Shown: positions 45,034-55,640 of the stretch, piece after piece | Position numbering within the stretch: position 1 is the stretch's first letter | How the letters are laid out: the number at the start of each line of letters is the position of its first letter | From: Homarus americanus | Taxonomy: Eukaryota; Arthropoda; Malacostraca; Decapoda; Nephropidae | Assembly (NCBI RefSeq): GCF_018991925.1 | Contig: NW_024756966.1 | Coordinates: 186,001-250,000 of the forward strand | Direction of reading: 5' to 3' | DNA length: 64,000 nucleotides | Translations under genes and position numbers: made by a program | Notes under the pieces: model-generated | Database searches by the model: none | The model's input: the letters and a program-made list of their open reading frames with translations, nothing else | What the model was told of the DNA's origin: nothing

Positions 45034-45200
45034 ATAATAATAATAATAATAATTAACGGTTTATTGAAAAAAATTCTGCAGCCCGAAGGCTGAAAATATA
45101 CATTGGACATAAATGACTTATTACATACATTGGTGGTTTAACAAGAGCCTTCATTAGAGAAAGGTAAAGGAACTTACAGATTATTGTAGGTGTTAAACAG
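45034..45200 (-). mobile_element. Probable LINE/SINE 3' end with hairpin and (TTA)n tail
   Basis: Read on the minus strand, the hairpin CAGCC-TTCG-GGCTG (45079-45092) is followed by AATAAA-containing sequence and a (TTA)n tail (45034-45053 on +). A terminal hairpin next to a short simple-repeat tail is the layout seen in the LINE at 35.1 kb. The upstream limit is not visible and no coding remains. Confidence 0.45.
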
Positions 45201-45208
45201 CAAACTCG

Positions 45209-45790
45209 TAGTGTAGTAACTCCCTCCCAGATGGTGTTATGAGGGACCTGGCGTGGTGTAGTAATTCCCTCGCAGATGGTGTTATGAGGGACCTGGCGTG
45301 GTGTAGTAATTCCCTCACAGATGGTGTTATGAGGGGCATCACGTGGTGTAGTAATCCCTCACAGATGGTGTTATGAGGGGCCTCACGTGGTGTAGTAATT
45401 ACCTCACATATGGTGTTATGAGGGACCTCACGTGGTGTAGTAATTACCTCACAGATGGTGTTATGAGGGGCCTCACGTGGTGTAGTAACTCCCTCACAGA
45501 TGGTGTTATGAGGGGCATCACGTGGTGTAGTAATTCCCTCACAGATGGTGTTATGAGGGGCCTGACGTGGTGTAGTAATTCCCTCACAGATGGTGTTATG
45601 AGGGACCTGACGTGGTGTAGTAATTCCCTCACAGATGGTGTTATGAGGGACCTCACGTGGTGTAGTAATTCCCTCACAGATGGTGTTATGAGGGACCTCA
45701 CGTGGTGTAGTAATTCCCTCACAGATGGTGTTATGAGGGACACATGGTGTTATGTGTGGTGTAGTAATTCCCTCACAGATGGTGTTATAT
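45209..45790. repeat. 45-bp minisatellite with CACGTG, about 13 copies
   Basis: The unit is TTCCCTCACAGATGGTGTTA plus TGAGGGACCTCACGTGGTG plus TAGTAA. Most copies carry the palindromic E-box CACGTG; the outer ones have GGCGTGG or GACGTGG. Since 45 is a multiple of three, it gives long frames on both strands, all repeat translations. Confidence 0.97.
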
Positions 45791-46140
45791 GAGTGAGGTT
45801 TGGTCTTAGGCCTTCCTATCGTAGACGGATTAACACATCGCTGGTTGTTGTTGGGTCTCACGGGCCGTTATCACTGGGTACCTGGGACCTCACTGTGTGA
45901 AGGTTAACTTGGGTACGACTGTTACTGTTGAGTTGTTCTCACTGACTTAAGCACTGTTCACCACTGTTCACCTCTGTTTAACACTGGTTCCGTTCCTTTC
46001 CTAAATGAAATTGTAACTTCTGGCGAGAACTTGTTGATATTCCGGTGGGGAGGAGGGTTCAGGGGAGGGGGTTGGTATGGGCCAACTTAACAGTTGACCT
46101 GGCTGCTCCGAGAGGAGCGCCAGGTACGTCTTGACGGTGG
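45791..46140. other. Unique sequence, no gene
   Basis: CACTGTTCACC repeats loosely near 45950-45980. Nothing coding is seen. Confidence 0.6.
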
Positions 46141-46144
46141 TCAA

Positions 46145-46147
<3 letters not shown>

Positions 46148-46185
<38 letters not shown>
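46148..46185. repeat. (GT)n microsatellite
   Basis: About 19 GT units. Confidence 0.97.
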
Positions 46186-46186
<1 letters not shown>

Positions 46187-46440
46187 TTACCATCTTTGTG
46201 TACAAGATATTTTTTAGCACTTTAGTCCTTTGTAGTTTTAAAGATTGTTGTGCTGAGTAAATACATGTACTGTATAGTTCTCTACCACCATTCTATACAC
46301 CACCATAACACAGACACAGTCACACAATATACACCATCATTTAGTAACGTGACACTATACCAGTAACACAGCAGCAACTATAAGCACCAGTACATAGCAA
46401 CAATAACACAACATTACAATCATACCGTAACATTCATCTA

Positions 46441-46469
46441 CCACCACCACCACCACCACCACCACCACC

Positions 46470-46503
<34 letters not shown>

Positions 46504-46538
46504 CCACCACCATCATCATCATCATCATCATTATCATC

Positions 46539-46611
<73 letters not shown>

Positions 46612-46627
46612 CCACCACCACCACCAC
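46441..46627. repeat. (CCA)n / (TCA)n compound microsatellite
   Basis: Alternating blocks of CCA and TCA triplets cover about 187 bp. Confidence 0.98.
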
Positions 46628-46639
46628 CTTGACCCGCCA

Positions 46640-47040
46640 GAACTGCATCGCCATCGTTTAAAATGGCGTCTGCTGCAACTCACCAAAATGGTTGATAATT
46701 ACATGCAGATTATGCAAGCCAATTAACTGGGGGAAGTTTCGCGCTGGACCCCGCCTGCGCCATCCCTCCCCCTCTCCACTGGCACCCCCCCTCCCAACCC
46801 CCTCTCACACTCCCCTCCGTCACACCTCCGCGCTGCATCTCCCTCCCCTTCCCCCCCTCCCTCGACCACTGCACCTTAATTATCACCACACTACCACCTC
46901 GCAGCCTCTGATTGACTTGGCCACGGTGTTGGTTTATGAATTATTCGTCTCTCAGTTTGTATCTGTCACACACTGTAGTGGCGGTGACCTTTGCCTGCTG
47001 CTGAACCTTGGATTATATCGAGTTGACCTTAATGGTGTAG
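46640..47040. other. Unique block with TAAT cores and GC-rich stretch
   Basis: 46650-46760 contains AAAATGGCG, GATAATTACATGCAGATTA and GCCAATTAACTGG, followed by a C-rich stretch to 46865. It is regulatory-like, with no ORF support. Confidence 0.3.
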
Positions 47041-47045
47041 AATTA

Positions 47046-47190
47046 TCAATCTATCTATCGATCTATCTGTCTGTCTGTCTGTCTGTCTGTCTCTGTCTCT
47101 GTCTGTCTGTCTGTCTGTCTCTGTCTGTCTGTCTGTCTGTCTCCATCCATCTATAGACAGACAGACAGACAGACATACAGACAGGTAGGT
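47046..47190. repeat. (TCTG)n followed by (ACAG)n: tetranucleotide inverted repeat
   Basis: TCTG/TCTA units at 47048-47144 are followed after CCATCCATCTATAG by ACAG units at 47158-47184. The two blocks are complementary and can form a long hairpin. Confidence 0.93.
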
Positions 47191-47395
47191 ATTTGTATGT
47201 ATTTGTATCTGTCACAAGTTCACCCTCCCAATGCTGGACATATAAGTATTAATTAGTATCTTGTTTGTTTTGATTGGTCACAGTAAAGGGAATTGACTGA
47301 CCCTCGCACAGCAATTAATTCAAGTCATTAGTTACCAGTGACAGTAACTGGTGTTGTTGATGCTTTTATTATTTACCAGGTGTGTGTGTTTGTTG

Positions 47396-47457
47396 TTTAT
47401 GTTAACTAATGTACCACGAACGTCTGTTTTATGTTAGCTAATGTACCACCAACGTCT
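47396..47457. repeat. 32-bp tandem duplication
   Basis: TTTATGTTAACTAATGTACC...AACGTCTG and TTTATGTTAGCTAATGTACC...AACGTCTA are adjacent and differ at only a few sites. Confidence 0.9.
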
Positions 47458-47459
47458 AC

Positions 47460-48205
47460 GAAGAACGTTTAAGTCCGAAGTTGTTTTATTTGTCACGGCG
47501 ATAAACATTTAATTAATTATTGATGCCCTTGTGGTGTCAGCGGTGTTAACGCCAAATATACTTAATGGTGCTGCCGGTGGGGGGGGGGGGCATTGTTTAT
47601 GGTATCAATTTTACAGTGTTTAAGTGTTGTTCAGCCAGTGATTATAGTGTGTTTGTTTATCATGTGTGTGTGTGTGTGTGTGTGGTCATTTGTCTTAGCT
47701 AGTTATTAAAGAATTATGTAAATTATATGGCGAAGCTATTTAGTAATTGACAGTACCTCAAATATTAATACATTTCAAACTAATTTATGTCAATAGAGTA
47801 TGAATAGAAAAGTTACTATTTTCATATAATAGTTATTTATGATAATCCACTCATGACTGATTGACCTGTCTGATTACAATGTCTTCTCCTTGAGGGAATT
47901 TGTCATTTTATTCCAAAGGTCAAGCCTGCATCCAAGACATCTGGGATACTTAGTTCATTATACTAGTACTCAGTAGTCTCGGCATAGTCCTCAGTGGGTT
48001 AAATACCTAGCAGTGTTTATATATTTGTTAACATAGATCTATTATTGGGGAAAATGTATATATGGTGTAAATGGCGATGGTGCAAGGGGGATAGTGTACA
48101 GAAGGGTGGTGCAAGAGAGGTGCTGGCTGGTGGTGGGTGTGATCAGCCAGGAAGCAGCGGTGTACTGTACGTTTATGGTCATAGGTCATGCGTGTTGAGG
48201 TGTAC
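47460..48205. other. Unique AT-rich sequence
   Basis: A G-run lies at 47577-47590 and a short GT run at 47663-47684. No gene is seen. Confidence 0.6.
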
Positions 48206-48206
48206 A

Positions 48207-48242
48207 TACATACATACATACATACATATATACATACATACC
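48207..48242. repeat. (CATA)n microsatellite
   Basis: About nine CATA units. Confidence 0.95.
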
Positions 48243-48419
48243 AGAGAAACAGCTTACATTTATTCACTGGAATGTTTATGTTATGTATATGAAATCGTAC
48301 ACACTAGAATATTTCATTATCACATTCATTTTTTTCTCCATTTTCTTGTTTTTGAGTTACTGTGAGAAAAGTAATCTTAAAATAGAGTCCATTTACAGGG
48401 TTTAATTGAGTCTGGCTGC

Positions 48420-48800
48420 TGTAATGGAGGAGAGAAGAGGGATGGGGTGTGGGAGGGAGGAAGGACATGGGAGGGAGATTGGGTGGATGAGAGAATAAAA
48501 TTAAGGAAGATGGATATGTTGATAGTGGAGGAAGAGAGAAGGAAAGTGAATTAAGGGAGGGAAGAAGAAGAAAAGGAGGAGGGATAAAGTAGGGAGGAGG
48601 AGGGATAAAGTAGGGAGGAGGAGAAGAGCGGATAATGAAGGGAGGAGGAGGGATAAAGAAGGGAGGAGGAAGGATAAAGAAGGAGGAGGAGGGATAAAGA
48701 AGGGAGGAGGAGGGATAAAAGAAGGGAGGAGGAAGGATAAAGAATGGTGGAGGAGAAGAGCGGATAATGAAGGGGAGGAGGAGGGCCGGAAGAATGGAGG
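48420..48800. repeat. GGGAGGAGGAGGGATAAAGAA minisatellite
   Basis: Units of about 21-25 bp repeat at least nine times between 48555 and 48790, in a purine-rich setting. Confidence 0.9.
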
Positions 48801-48884
48801 AAGGGAAAAGAGGAGAGGCAGGTGGGGTGTGAGGAAGAGGACAGAGGACTAGAGGAAGGATGGAAGTATATGATGATAAGGAGC

Positions 48885-49325
48885 AGGTGGAGTGGAGGAG
48901 GTGAGGGGGCACAGATGGAGTGGAGGAGGAGGAGGTGAGGGGGGCACAGGTGGAGTGGAGGAGGAGGAGGAGGTGAGGGGGCAGGGTGGAGTGGAGGAGG
49001 AGGTGAGGGGGCACAGATGGAGTGGAGGAGGAGGGAGGGGTGAGGGGGCACAGGTGGGTGGAGGAGGAGGAGGTGAGGGGGCACAGGTGGGAGTGGAGGA
49101 GGAGGAGGTGAGGGGGGGCACAGGTGGAGTGGAGGAGGAGGAGGAGGTGAGGGGGGGCACAGGTGGGTGGAGGAGGAGGAGGTGGGGGGGGGCACAGGTG
49201 GAGTGGAGGAGGAGGAGGAGGGTGGGGGGGCACAGGTGGAGGGAGTGGAGGAGGAGGGAGGAGGGGGGGGGGCACAGGTGGAGTGGAGTGGAGGGAGGAG
49301 GGGGTGGTGAGGGAGAGGGTGGGGG
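48885..49325. repeat. G-rich ~36-bp minisatellite (GGTGAGGGGGCACAGGTGGA)
   Basis: About twelve copies of GGTGAGGGGG-CACAGGTGGAG-TGGAGGAGGAGGAG, with variable numbers of GGA triplets. The opposite strand gives a long Pro-rich frame of over 300 codons that is repeat-derived and not a gene. G-quadruplex potential is strong. Confidence 0.95.
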
Positions 49326-49429
49326 GGGGTGTAGGTGTTCTGGTGCCTGTGGAGATATAGAGTTTCAGAAATCTTGTTTATAGGGGTTGAATTTCAACGA
49401 CTTGATAACTGATGTTGAGGATAGCGGGG

Positions 49430-50000
49430 GGTGACGTAAGGGCGAGGCGACCATTGTCCTGCGCCTCAGTGTCGCCCTAAACAACAAGTGGTGGAGTGCG
49501 TCAGGAGCCACAGTCCATGCCTTCAATTCTGGTCGGTAGAGGCGATAATCTATATAGCGAGGATGTGATTACCGGTCAAAATACCGGATTAAGAAAAAAA
49601 AACGTATTAAAATCGACGCCATTGGTTAGAGAGATGGAGAGGGCAAGGTTGCAACGAGCGGCGGGTCAGTGGCTGGGACGAACTCCGTCTATCCAGCTCG
49701 TCCAGTCCTCCAGGTGGATAGTAAAGCCGAGATGTGAGTCGTGAGGATGATAAAAACGTCGCCATGAGAAGGAAAATTTCAGCGGTAGAATATTTGTAGA
49801 GAGAAATAAACCCAGTGTGTTGTGTGCATGAAGGCAACATTGCTTGCACCCCCCGCCTCGACCCCGCAACCCTCGTACCCCGCCGCCAATCCTGCTTCAT
49901 TGTGCTTGTGAACCCTCCTCCCCTACGCTGCCGTGCTTGCGCCCTCCACGCCCGAGTGAAAGAATGGTGGTGTCGATGAATGGTCGAGGGGAGAAAACGC
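49430..50000. other. Non-repetitive, even-composition block
   Basis: Unique sequence with GC-balanced patches. A + strand frame at 49496-49744 is open for 82 codons (it includes GRGDNLYSEDVITGQNTG and ERARLQRAAGQWLG) but has no strong splice pair. It could be a conserved regulatory block or a decayed exon. Confidence 0.3.
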
Positions 50001-50353
50001 TGGCCTTCTCCCCCAGGGGTGGTGGTATTCGCTCCCCCACTTGTCTCTCCCCTCGTGTGCTGGCTCCTCCCCTCATTCACCCCCTTCCCCCCGTTTCTTC
50101 CCCTCTCCTCCTCTTCCCCCATGCTGCGTGAAAGAGGGGTGAGGGAGGGAAGAAGAGAGAGAGATTCCAAGCATACGCAACACCTCTCGGCGCGTTTGAA
50201 TATTTGGGCTGCTGGTATCGAGGTTTTTAATCATTACCATTTTTTCTTTCTTTCTTTCTTTCTTTTATCCTGAGGGAAGTGAGAAATATGAACCGAGGTG
50301 AGAGAGTGACGGGGTGAGAGACACGGGTGGGATACGAGGGCTGCCTTACTCAC
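50001..50353. other. Pyrimidine-rich sequence and (TTTC)n
   Basis: A C/T-rich stretch runs to about 50120, with a (TTTC)n block at 50242-50266. No gene is supported. Confidence 0.55.
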
Positions 50354-50379
50354 CGTCCTGTTGCTGTTTGCTGGGTCAT
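50354..50379 (-). other. Candidate first coding exon (minus strand)
   Basis: On the minus strand an ATG at 50379 in good context (GAAAATGA) opens MTQQTATG and reaches donor GTGAGTAAGG (starting at 50353) after 26 nt. An in-frame TAG lies two codons upstream of the ATG, so this would be a true N-terminus with 5' UTR running toward about 50450. The UTR candidate is purine-rich. No promoter motif is clear. The product is unknown. Confidence 0.2.
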
Positions 50380-50439
50380 TTTCTATCTTCTCTTCACGCC
50401 CCGTCTCCCCCGCGCTACACTTTCTTGTTCTGGGATTTG

Positions 50440-50660
50440 CGTGCAGGTATAGGAGTGATTGAAGGGTGTTGGAGTAACTACTTTTCTGGCGTAGGAATGA
50501 TTGTTGAGTGTAATTTTAGAGTGATTGTTGAGTGGAGGCGTAGGAATGATTGATAGAATGTAATTTAGAGTGACTGTAGGAATGACTGGAGGGTATAAGT
50601 TTAGGTGTGACTGTAGAGTGTAGACATAACGAGTGCCTGTAGACTAGAGTGTAGGCGCTG
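50440..50660. repeat. Degenerate GGAATGATTGTTGAGTGTAA repeat
   Basis: AGGAATGATTG / AGAGTGATTG / AGAGTGACTGTAG phrases recur about every 25-35 bp. This is a decayed tandem repeat. An (AAT)n block follows at 50693-50721. Confidence 0.65.
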
Positions 50661-50690
50661 ATATTACTGTAGGGTAATAACTATGGCTAT

Positions 50691-50721
<31 letters not shown>

Positions 50722-51500
50722 TTAATATGACGTGAAAAAAACTAATTTTGATATTTTTCTTGCTAATAACTATCAAGTCTTGTCGTTCTCCACGTTAGAA
50801 AATATGTCTTATTAAGCTGAGGAACGACCCGGTGTATTGCGTTTGGGGAGGTTTGTTCTGCTACTGAGGGCATCCATGACGTTTTGGAATCGCTCTTTGG
50901 TCAGTAGGTCCAGATATGACTAAGATAAACGACTTTAGGGAAATGTTTGTATAATTTAAGGTATTTTATTCATTCTGCCATAGTGAAGTTACTTATGACT
51001 AAATGGGGGTATTTCTTGGTTATCTCTTGGTCTTTCTTTAGTTATTATCGTCTTCCTCTTCTCCGTCTTCCATCATCTTTTCTTCTCTTCCTCCTCCTAC
51101 TTGAAGGGTCTGGCAAGTAGGGGATCAAGTATGCATGCCTCCTTTTTCTCTCCCATTTTCTTTTAAGAGTTTGTGTCGTGAGGGTTGCATAATATCCCAG
51201 CCAGTTCCCAGAAGTAGGTTTCGTTTATTATCATGAAGGTACATGGAAAAGATTAAAGCTTTATAATCTCGTATTAAATTGCTTGTATTCACGCTTTTCC
51301 CACGCCCTACTTGACCCTCGGGGGGCTTCAGTCTGTTCCCCCCTTTTGCTCGTCCTTACTGCTTGCTTGCTTGCTTCCTTCCTTCCACGTTCTCGCCCCG
51401 TGAGGAAATATGTATAATTCTCCCTCAACCGGTTAAAACACTGTGTCTTCCTCACCATCTCGGTTACCTACCTCACCAGGAAACAAGGTTATGAACATGT
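50722..51500. other. Unique AT-rich sequence
   Basis: There is a CTTC/CTCC-rich patch at 51050-51100 and a short TTGC/TTCC run at 51361-51385. No gene is seen. Confidence 0.6.
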
Positions 51501-51506
51501 CATGAT

Positions 51507-51775
51507 AGTAAACACGTCACCATCACAGTAAACACGTCACTATCGTAAACACGTCATCACAGTAAACACGTCACTATCGTAGTAAACACGTCACTATCGT
51601 AGTAAACACGTCACCATCACAGTAAACACGTCACTATCGTAGTAAACACGTCATCACAGTAAACACGTCACTATCGTAGTAAACACGTCATCACAGTAAA
51701 CACGTCATCACAGTAAACACGTCATCGCAGTTAACACGTTATCTCAGTAAACACGTCATCTCAGTAAACTTGTTA
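51507..51775. repeat. 17-20-bp minisatellite with ACACGTCA in each unit
   Basis: AGTAAACACGTCA followed by CTATCGT or TCAC recurs about 15 times. ACGTCA is a CRE half-site in the reverse sense. The last copies near 51735-51770 are diverged. Confidence 0.95.
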
Positions 51776-53070
51776 TTGCACAATGTCATTTCATCACAGG
51801 TATTGACTGTAACGTTTTCTGGATTTAATTAATTTGAAAGATTTTCCTCCTCTTCCTGGTGAGTGAGTGAGTGACGATGAGACGAATTATGGTGTGAGTG
51901 TTGATAGAGGCGACAAAAAGTAGTCATCGGTGGCTGGCTGGCTGCCTGAGTCTCGAGAGATTCATCCTTACAAAAGCTGGGCCAACGGAAACGCCCGGGA
52001 GTAAGTATCGCATGCAGGTGTGAACGATACAAACACACCCGCTCTCTTTCTCTCTCTCTCCTGTTGCTGCTGCCCAAAGCCACAAAAAGTGTGGTAATTA
52101 TACTGGCGTCTCTCGTAGCATGCAGGTGTGAAATTGCTTTCTCTTGTGCACAAAGCAGGAAGAGGAGAAGCCTTAACCGTCGCACACAGCTCATACTTTC
52201 ATTATTAAAGCAGTACAAATATAACAGGGGGGGGGGGTGGGGGGGCAGGGAGGCTGGTACAGTATTCCTCTGCTTTTGCCCTGTGGACTGGTTTGGATTT
52301 GGGATTTTGTATTATTTTCTGTTATACTGTACCAGCTTGTGTGTGTGTGGAGGGGGAGGGGGGATTTATCACGATAACAGTAACGCAAATCAGTGAAAAC
52401 TTTTATCTGAAGCACTAATCAGTTCCCAGGTTCCTCGCGTCGGTGCTTTCCGTTAACGTTCCGGGAGATTTGGTTTGATCGGAGTTAGACAGATGCAGGA
52501 TGGCGGGGGTGTTGCATACAATAAGGGAATATTGGTAAGGGAACATTATCTCTTATAGGTATAAATATCTTGTGAATTCCTATAATCCTCTTCTGTTCTA
52601 CTAACGACTGAGGACTTCGTTGTTCCTTAGCCAGAGCGGTAGTTTGTTTATGCCAGAGACAACAGCAACAACGCAATGTACGATTTGATACTATTAACGC
52701 ATCACTGAAGCTCTTGTATGATTCCCCTTTACCCTTCTATAGGTTTGAGGCCTTCAAGGTTATTTCATGACTACCACATTTGACTCCTGCTTGAAGGGCA
52801 TAATCTAAACAAACGCACGCACGCCACTTTGGGAATAGGAACTGAGAATATTCCCTAAGTGGTATTGATTCCACCATAGTACCTACAGTGTGGTGTCAGT
52901 GTCGGCGTGAAGACAAGAGTTATATATATGAAAGAGCCAATCGAGGCATCTCTAAGAGGCCACTTCACTTCAGGGTTCATAGTTGGCACGATGCTGTTTT
53001 GAGAACCTCTGTCTGGGACTAGACATTAGTGTTTAGGAGTCTTTTTAATCCTTACTGGTGTTATTGTTTA
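51776..53070. other. Unique sequence, no supported gene
   Basis: GCATGCAGGTGTGAA occurs twice (near 52011 and 52119). G-runs lie near 52228-52245. A strong acceptor CCTTTACCCTTCTATAG lies near 52725-52741, but frames after it close within 12 codons. Confidence 0.5.
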
Positions 53071-53071
53071 G

Positions 53072-53073
<2 letters not shown>

Positions 53074-53113
<40 letters not shown>
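53074..53113. repeat. (CA)n microsatellite
   Basis: About 20 CA units. AAGATGGCGGC (YY1/Pho-like) follows at 53131-53141. Confidence 0.97.
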
Positions 53114-53685
53114 TTAATTAACTACGACACAAGATGGCGGCCATAATATCAACCCACTTGCTATACGATTCGACGGATAAAAAATAAACTAGTAAGTTCT
53201 ATTGTGGCTAGTGCTGATTGAGTCCTATAGTGGCTAGTGTTGTGTCGTCATTCTTATCGTGACTATTTGATGTGGCTTGCTAGCTCCAGGGTTAACTGTC
53301 TTACGGCTAGTTGTTGTTAGCTATTAGCACCGGGCTCTACCATCTCGTGGGTAGGGAGAGAAAAAATAGGGATATTAAGGAGAGACAGATCAAAAAAGAG
53401 ACAGGAGAGAGAAAAAAGACAGAAAAGAGAGAGAGAAGAGAGATATGAAGAAAAAAGAGAACAGACAGACAGACAGACATACAGAGATGAGAGATAGATG
53501 CATCAACAGTGTGTGGTGGTAGCATAGCGTCACGTTCCACGGTTCGCTCGCCTTATCCAGGTGGTGAGAGAGTGAGGGCCACTATCTCCACCATTATCGC
53601 GGGTGTTTCTTTACACCACTTACGTCACGCCCTCATGTACCGCTGCTGCCCGGGATCATTTTTTTTTTTCACTCTTCCTTCCTAG

Positions 53686-53749
53686 GTACGACTCGCCTGG
53701 TCCTGAGCCAAGGATAGCACTCCATACTGCCCATGGACGCGACGACTGA
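53686..53749 (+). other. Candidate terminal exon after a very strong acceptor
   Basis: A 27-nt almost pure pyrimidine tract ends CTTCCTTCCTAG (AG at 53684-53685). The following frame reads YDSPGPEPRIALHTAHGRDD and stops at TGA 53747-53749; the other two frames close earlier. Codon choice and amino-acid mix are protein-like, but 20 residues are too few to identify. No AATAAA is close by, since an (AAT)n repeat at 53788-53825 follows. Confidence 0.28.
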
Positions 53750-53784
53750 TTTGTGCATTGGAAATTGTTAATGATGAAGATGAA

Positions 53785-53787
<3 letters not shown>

Positions 53788-53825
<38 letters not shown>
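53788..53825. repeat. (AAT)n microsatellite
   Basis: About 12 AAT units. Confidence 0.97.
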
Positions 53826-53849
53826 TTTGTGCTTAAAATTCCTTAACTG

Positions 53850-54590
53850 TAACCTAGTATAATGAAGATGATGATACGGTAATGGGGCTAAAAACATAAG
53901 ACTTATTAATAATGATACCTGGTAAAGAATATCATAATAATAATCTTAGTTACAGCAGAATAATTAACCTGTGACTAATTTTACTTGGCTTCAATATATA
54001 TATTTTTTGAATTTCACGTTTTTATCCATGAAAAAAAAAAATTACGAGTGGCGAAATAGATTGACTTCCTCATTAGCATAAAAAAGACACTTATTTCCCC
54101 TGTCTATTTAATTCTGTCTATCCTTTTCACTATCTGTATCCCGGTCGTTTCTTCCCGCAATACCGTCTATGTATTTTCGACAGATATAATTTCTAGCCAA
54201 GACACCATATTGATGTAGTCTTCATCATCACACGGGAATCACTGTAACTGGAATATATATACAGTATATAGTTTTGTAACCTAAAATATTATGTACTGTA
54301 CTTGTATTACATTCTTGGATGAAGTTTCTGGTTATTGCGTAATTGAAGGTAATTGAGGGTTATTTAAGAAGGTCGATGGTAATTACGGCACTGACTTATT
54401 AAATCAATTATATAGGAGAGGATGTCACACGGGGAAGTTTGTATGTATGTCGTGTCGTGTCATATCCAGTACAGGTGAAATGTTAGTAATGAAAGGGGTT
54501 ATACCTTACCTGTGTTGGTAATTAATGTGATTGGCTGGAGTGTTTATTAAGCCTCTAGCTATTGGTTGGAATTTTTGGGGGGTATTGGTT
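53850..54590. other. Unique AT-rich sequence
   Basis: Nothing coding or structural stands out apart from A- and T-runs. Confidence 0.6.
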
Positions 54591-54597
54591 ACCTTTG

Positions 54598-54722
54598 TCT
54601 ATGAGCTGTGTCTATCTATCTATTGAGCTGTGTCTATCTGTCTATCAAGGTGTGTCTATCTGTCTATCAAGGTGTGTATCTGTCTATCGAGCTGTGTCTA
54701 TCTGTCTTTCAAGGTGTGTTTA
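54598..54722. repeat. ~24-bp tandem repeat (GTGTCTATCTGTCTATC)
   Basis: Five or six copies alternate with GAGCT or AAGGT linkers. One copy is shortened at 54672-54690. Confidence 0.9.
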
Positions 54723-54819
54723 TTTTCCTTCGTTTCTCTGACCATGTAAGACTTAATATATGTAGGTAATAATCTGGTTATATTTTAACTAAACTTATAT
54801 TCATCTTTATTTACGTAGG

Positions 54820-54823
<4 letters not shown>

Positions 54824-54850
<27 letters not shown>

Positions 54851-54851
54851 C
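54824..54851. repeat. (CA)n microsatellite
   Basis: About 14 CA units. Confidence 0.96.
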
Positions 54852-55240
54852 ATACTGTATATCTGTTCATATTCTTAACTATCTTCCACTATATCTATAT
54901 TTCCTATAATACCTGGTGGTGGTGTAAATGTTGTTCAGGTTCATTATCTCCTTATATATGTTTTAGTTAATTTTTTTATATATATCTTATCCACATTATT
55001 TGCCTCCGCTTATATGCATGACGTCATCGTGTCGGATCTTTCGTAGTCATAATTTGACACGAAATTTACATAATTCTTGTGTATTTTGCCTCGTTTATCA
55101 CATCAACGGTGTAATATGCAAATGCTTTCAAGCAATTATTTTAAAAGTGCATAGTTGTGCGAATTATCGGAGTAATTGTATACTATTACTGAATGATATT
55201 TTGTGTTAATATTCTTCTTCTTTTAGGTCAAAATCGCTTT

Positions 55241-55241
<1 letters not shown>

Positions 55242-55277
<36 letters not shown>
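55242..55277. repeat. (GT)n microsatellite
   Basis: GT run of about 17 units. It is preceded by TTCTTCTTCTTTTAG, an acceptor-like string with no open exon after it. Confidence 0.96.
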
Positions 55278-55339
55278 CACGGGGTCGAACTATATGAATA
55301 ATTTGTAAAATCAACTTTTTATCCATTTGGGTACAACTG

Positions 55340-55640
55340 AAGTACGGTACATGTGTGTGTTTTGTTTGTATGGGTGTTTGTTTGCCCTCGTCTGTGTGTC
55401 TTTCTCCATACTGTTCTTTTTGTGTGTGTGTGTGTTATCTTGTGGCTGTATGTTTACCTGTGTATCAGTGTACGTTTGTATCTCCATATGTATCTGTTTG
55501 TGTATGTGTACCTGTACCTACAGATCTGCTTGTGTGTACGCGTATGTATCTCTATGAGTTTGTGTTCGTGCGTGCTTGCGTGAGAATGAGCGTATTTGTG
55601 TGCTTGCAAGTGTGGCTGTGTTTGTGTGTTTGTGTTTATC
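55340..55640. other. GT-rich degenerate sequence
   Basis: TGTGTGT, TGTTTGT and TATGTATCTG phrases. The Cys/Val frames are compositional. Confidence 0.6.

Noticed and set aside
45193..45861. 222-codon repeated frame, with open frames on both strands
   Set aside because: The 45-bp unit is a multiple of three without stops in several frames. This is a repeat, not a gene.
48304..49275. Long Pro-rich open frame on the minus strand (over 300 codons)
   Set aside because: It is the translation of the G-rich 36-bp minisatellite and its purine-rich flank. Other frames are open too, and there is no domain.
52725..52790. Strong acceptor before GTTTGAGGCC
   Set aside because: All frames close within a dozen codons and no downstream donor is evident.
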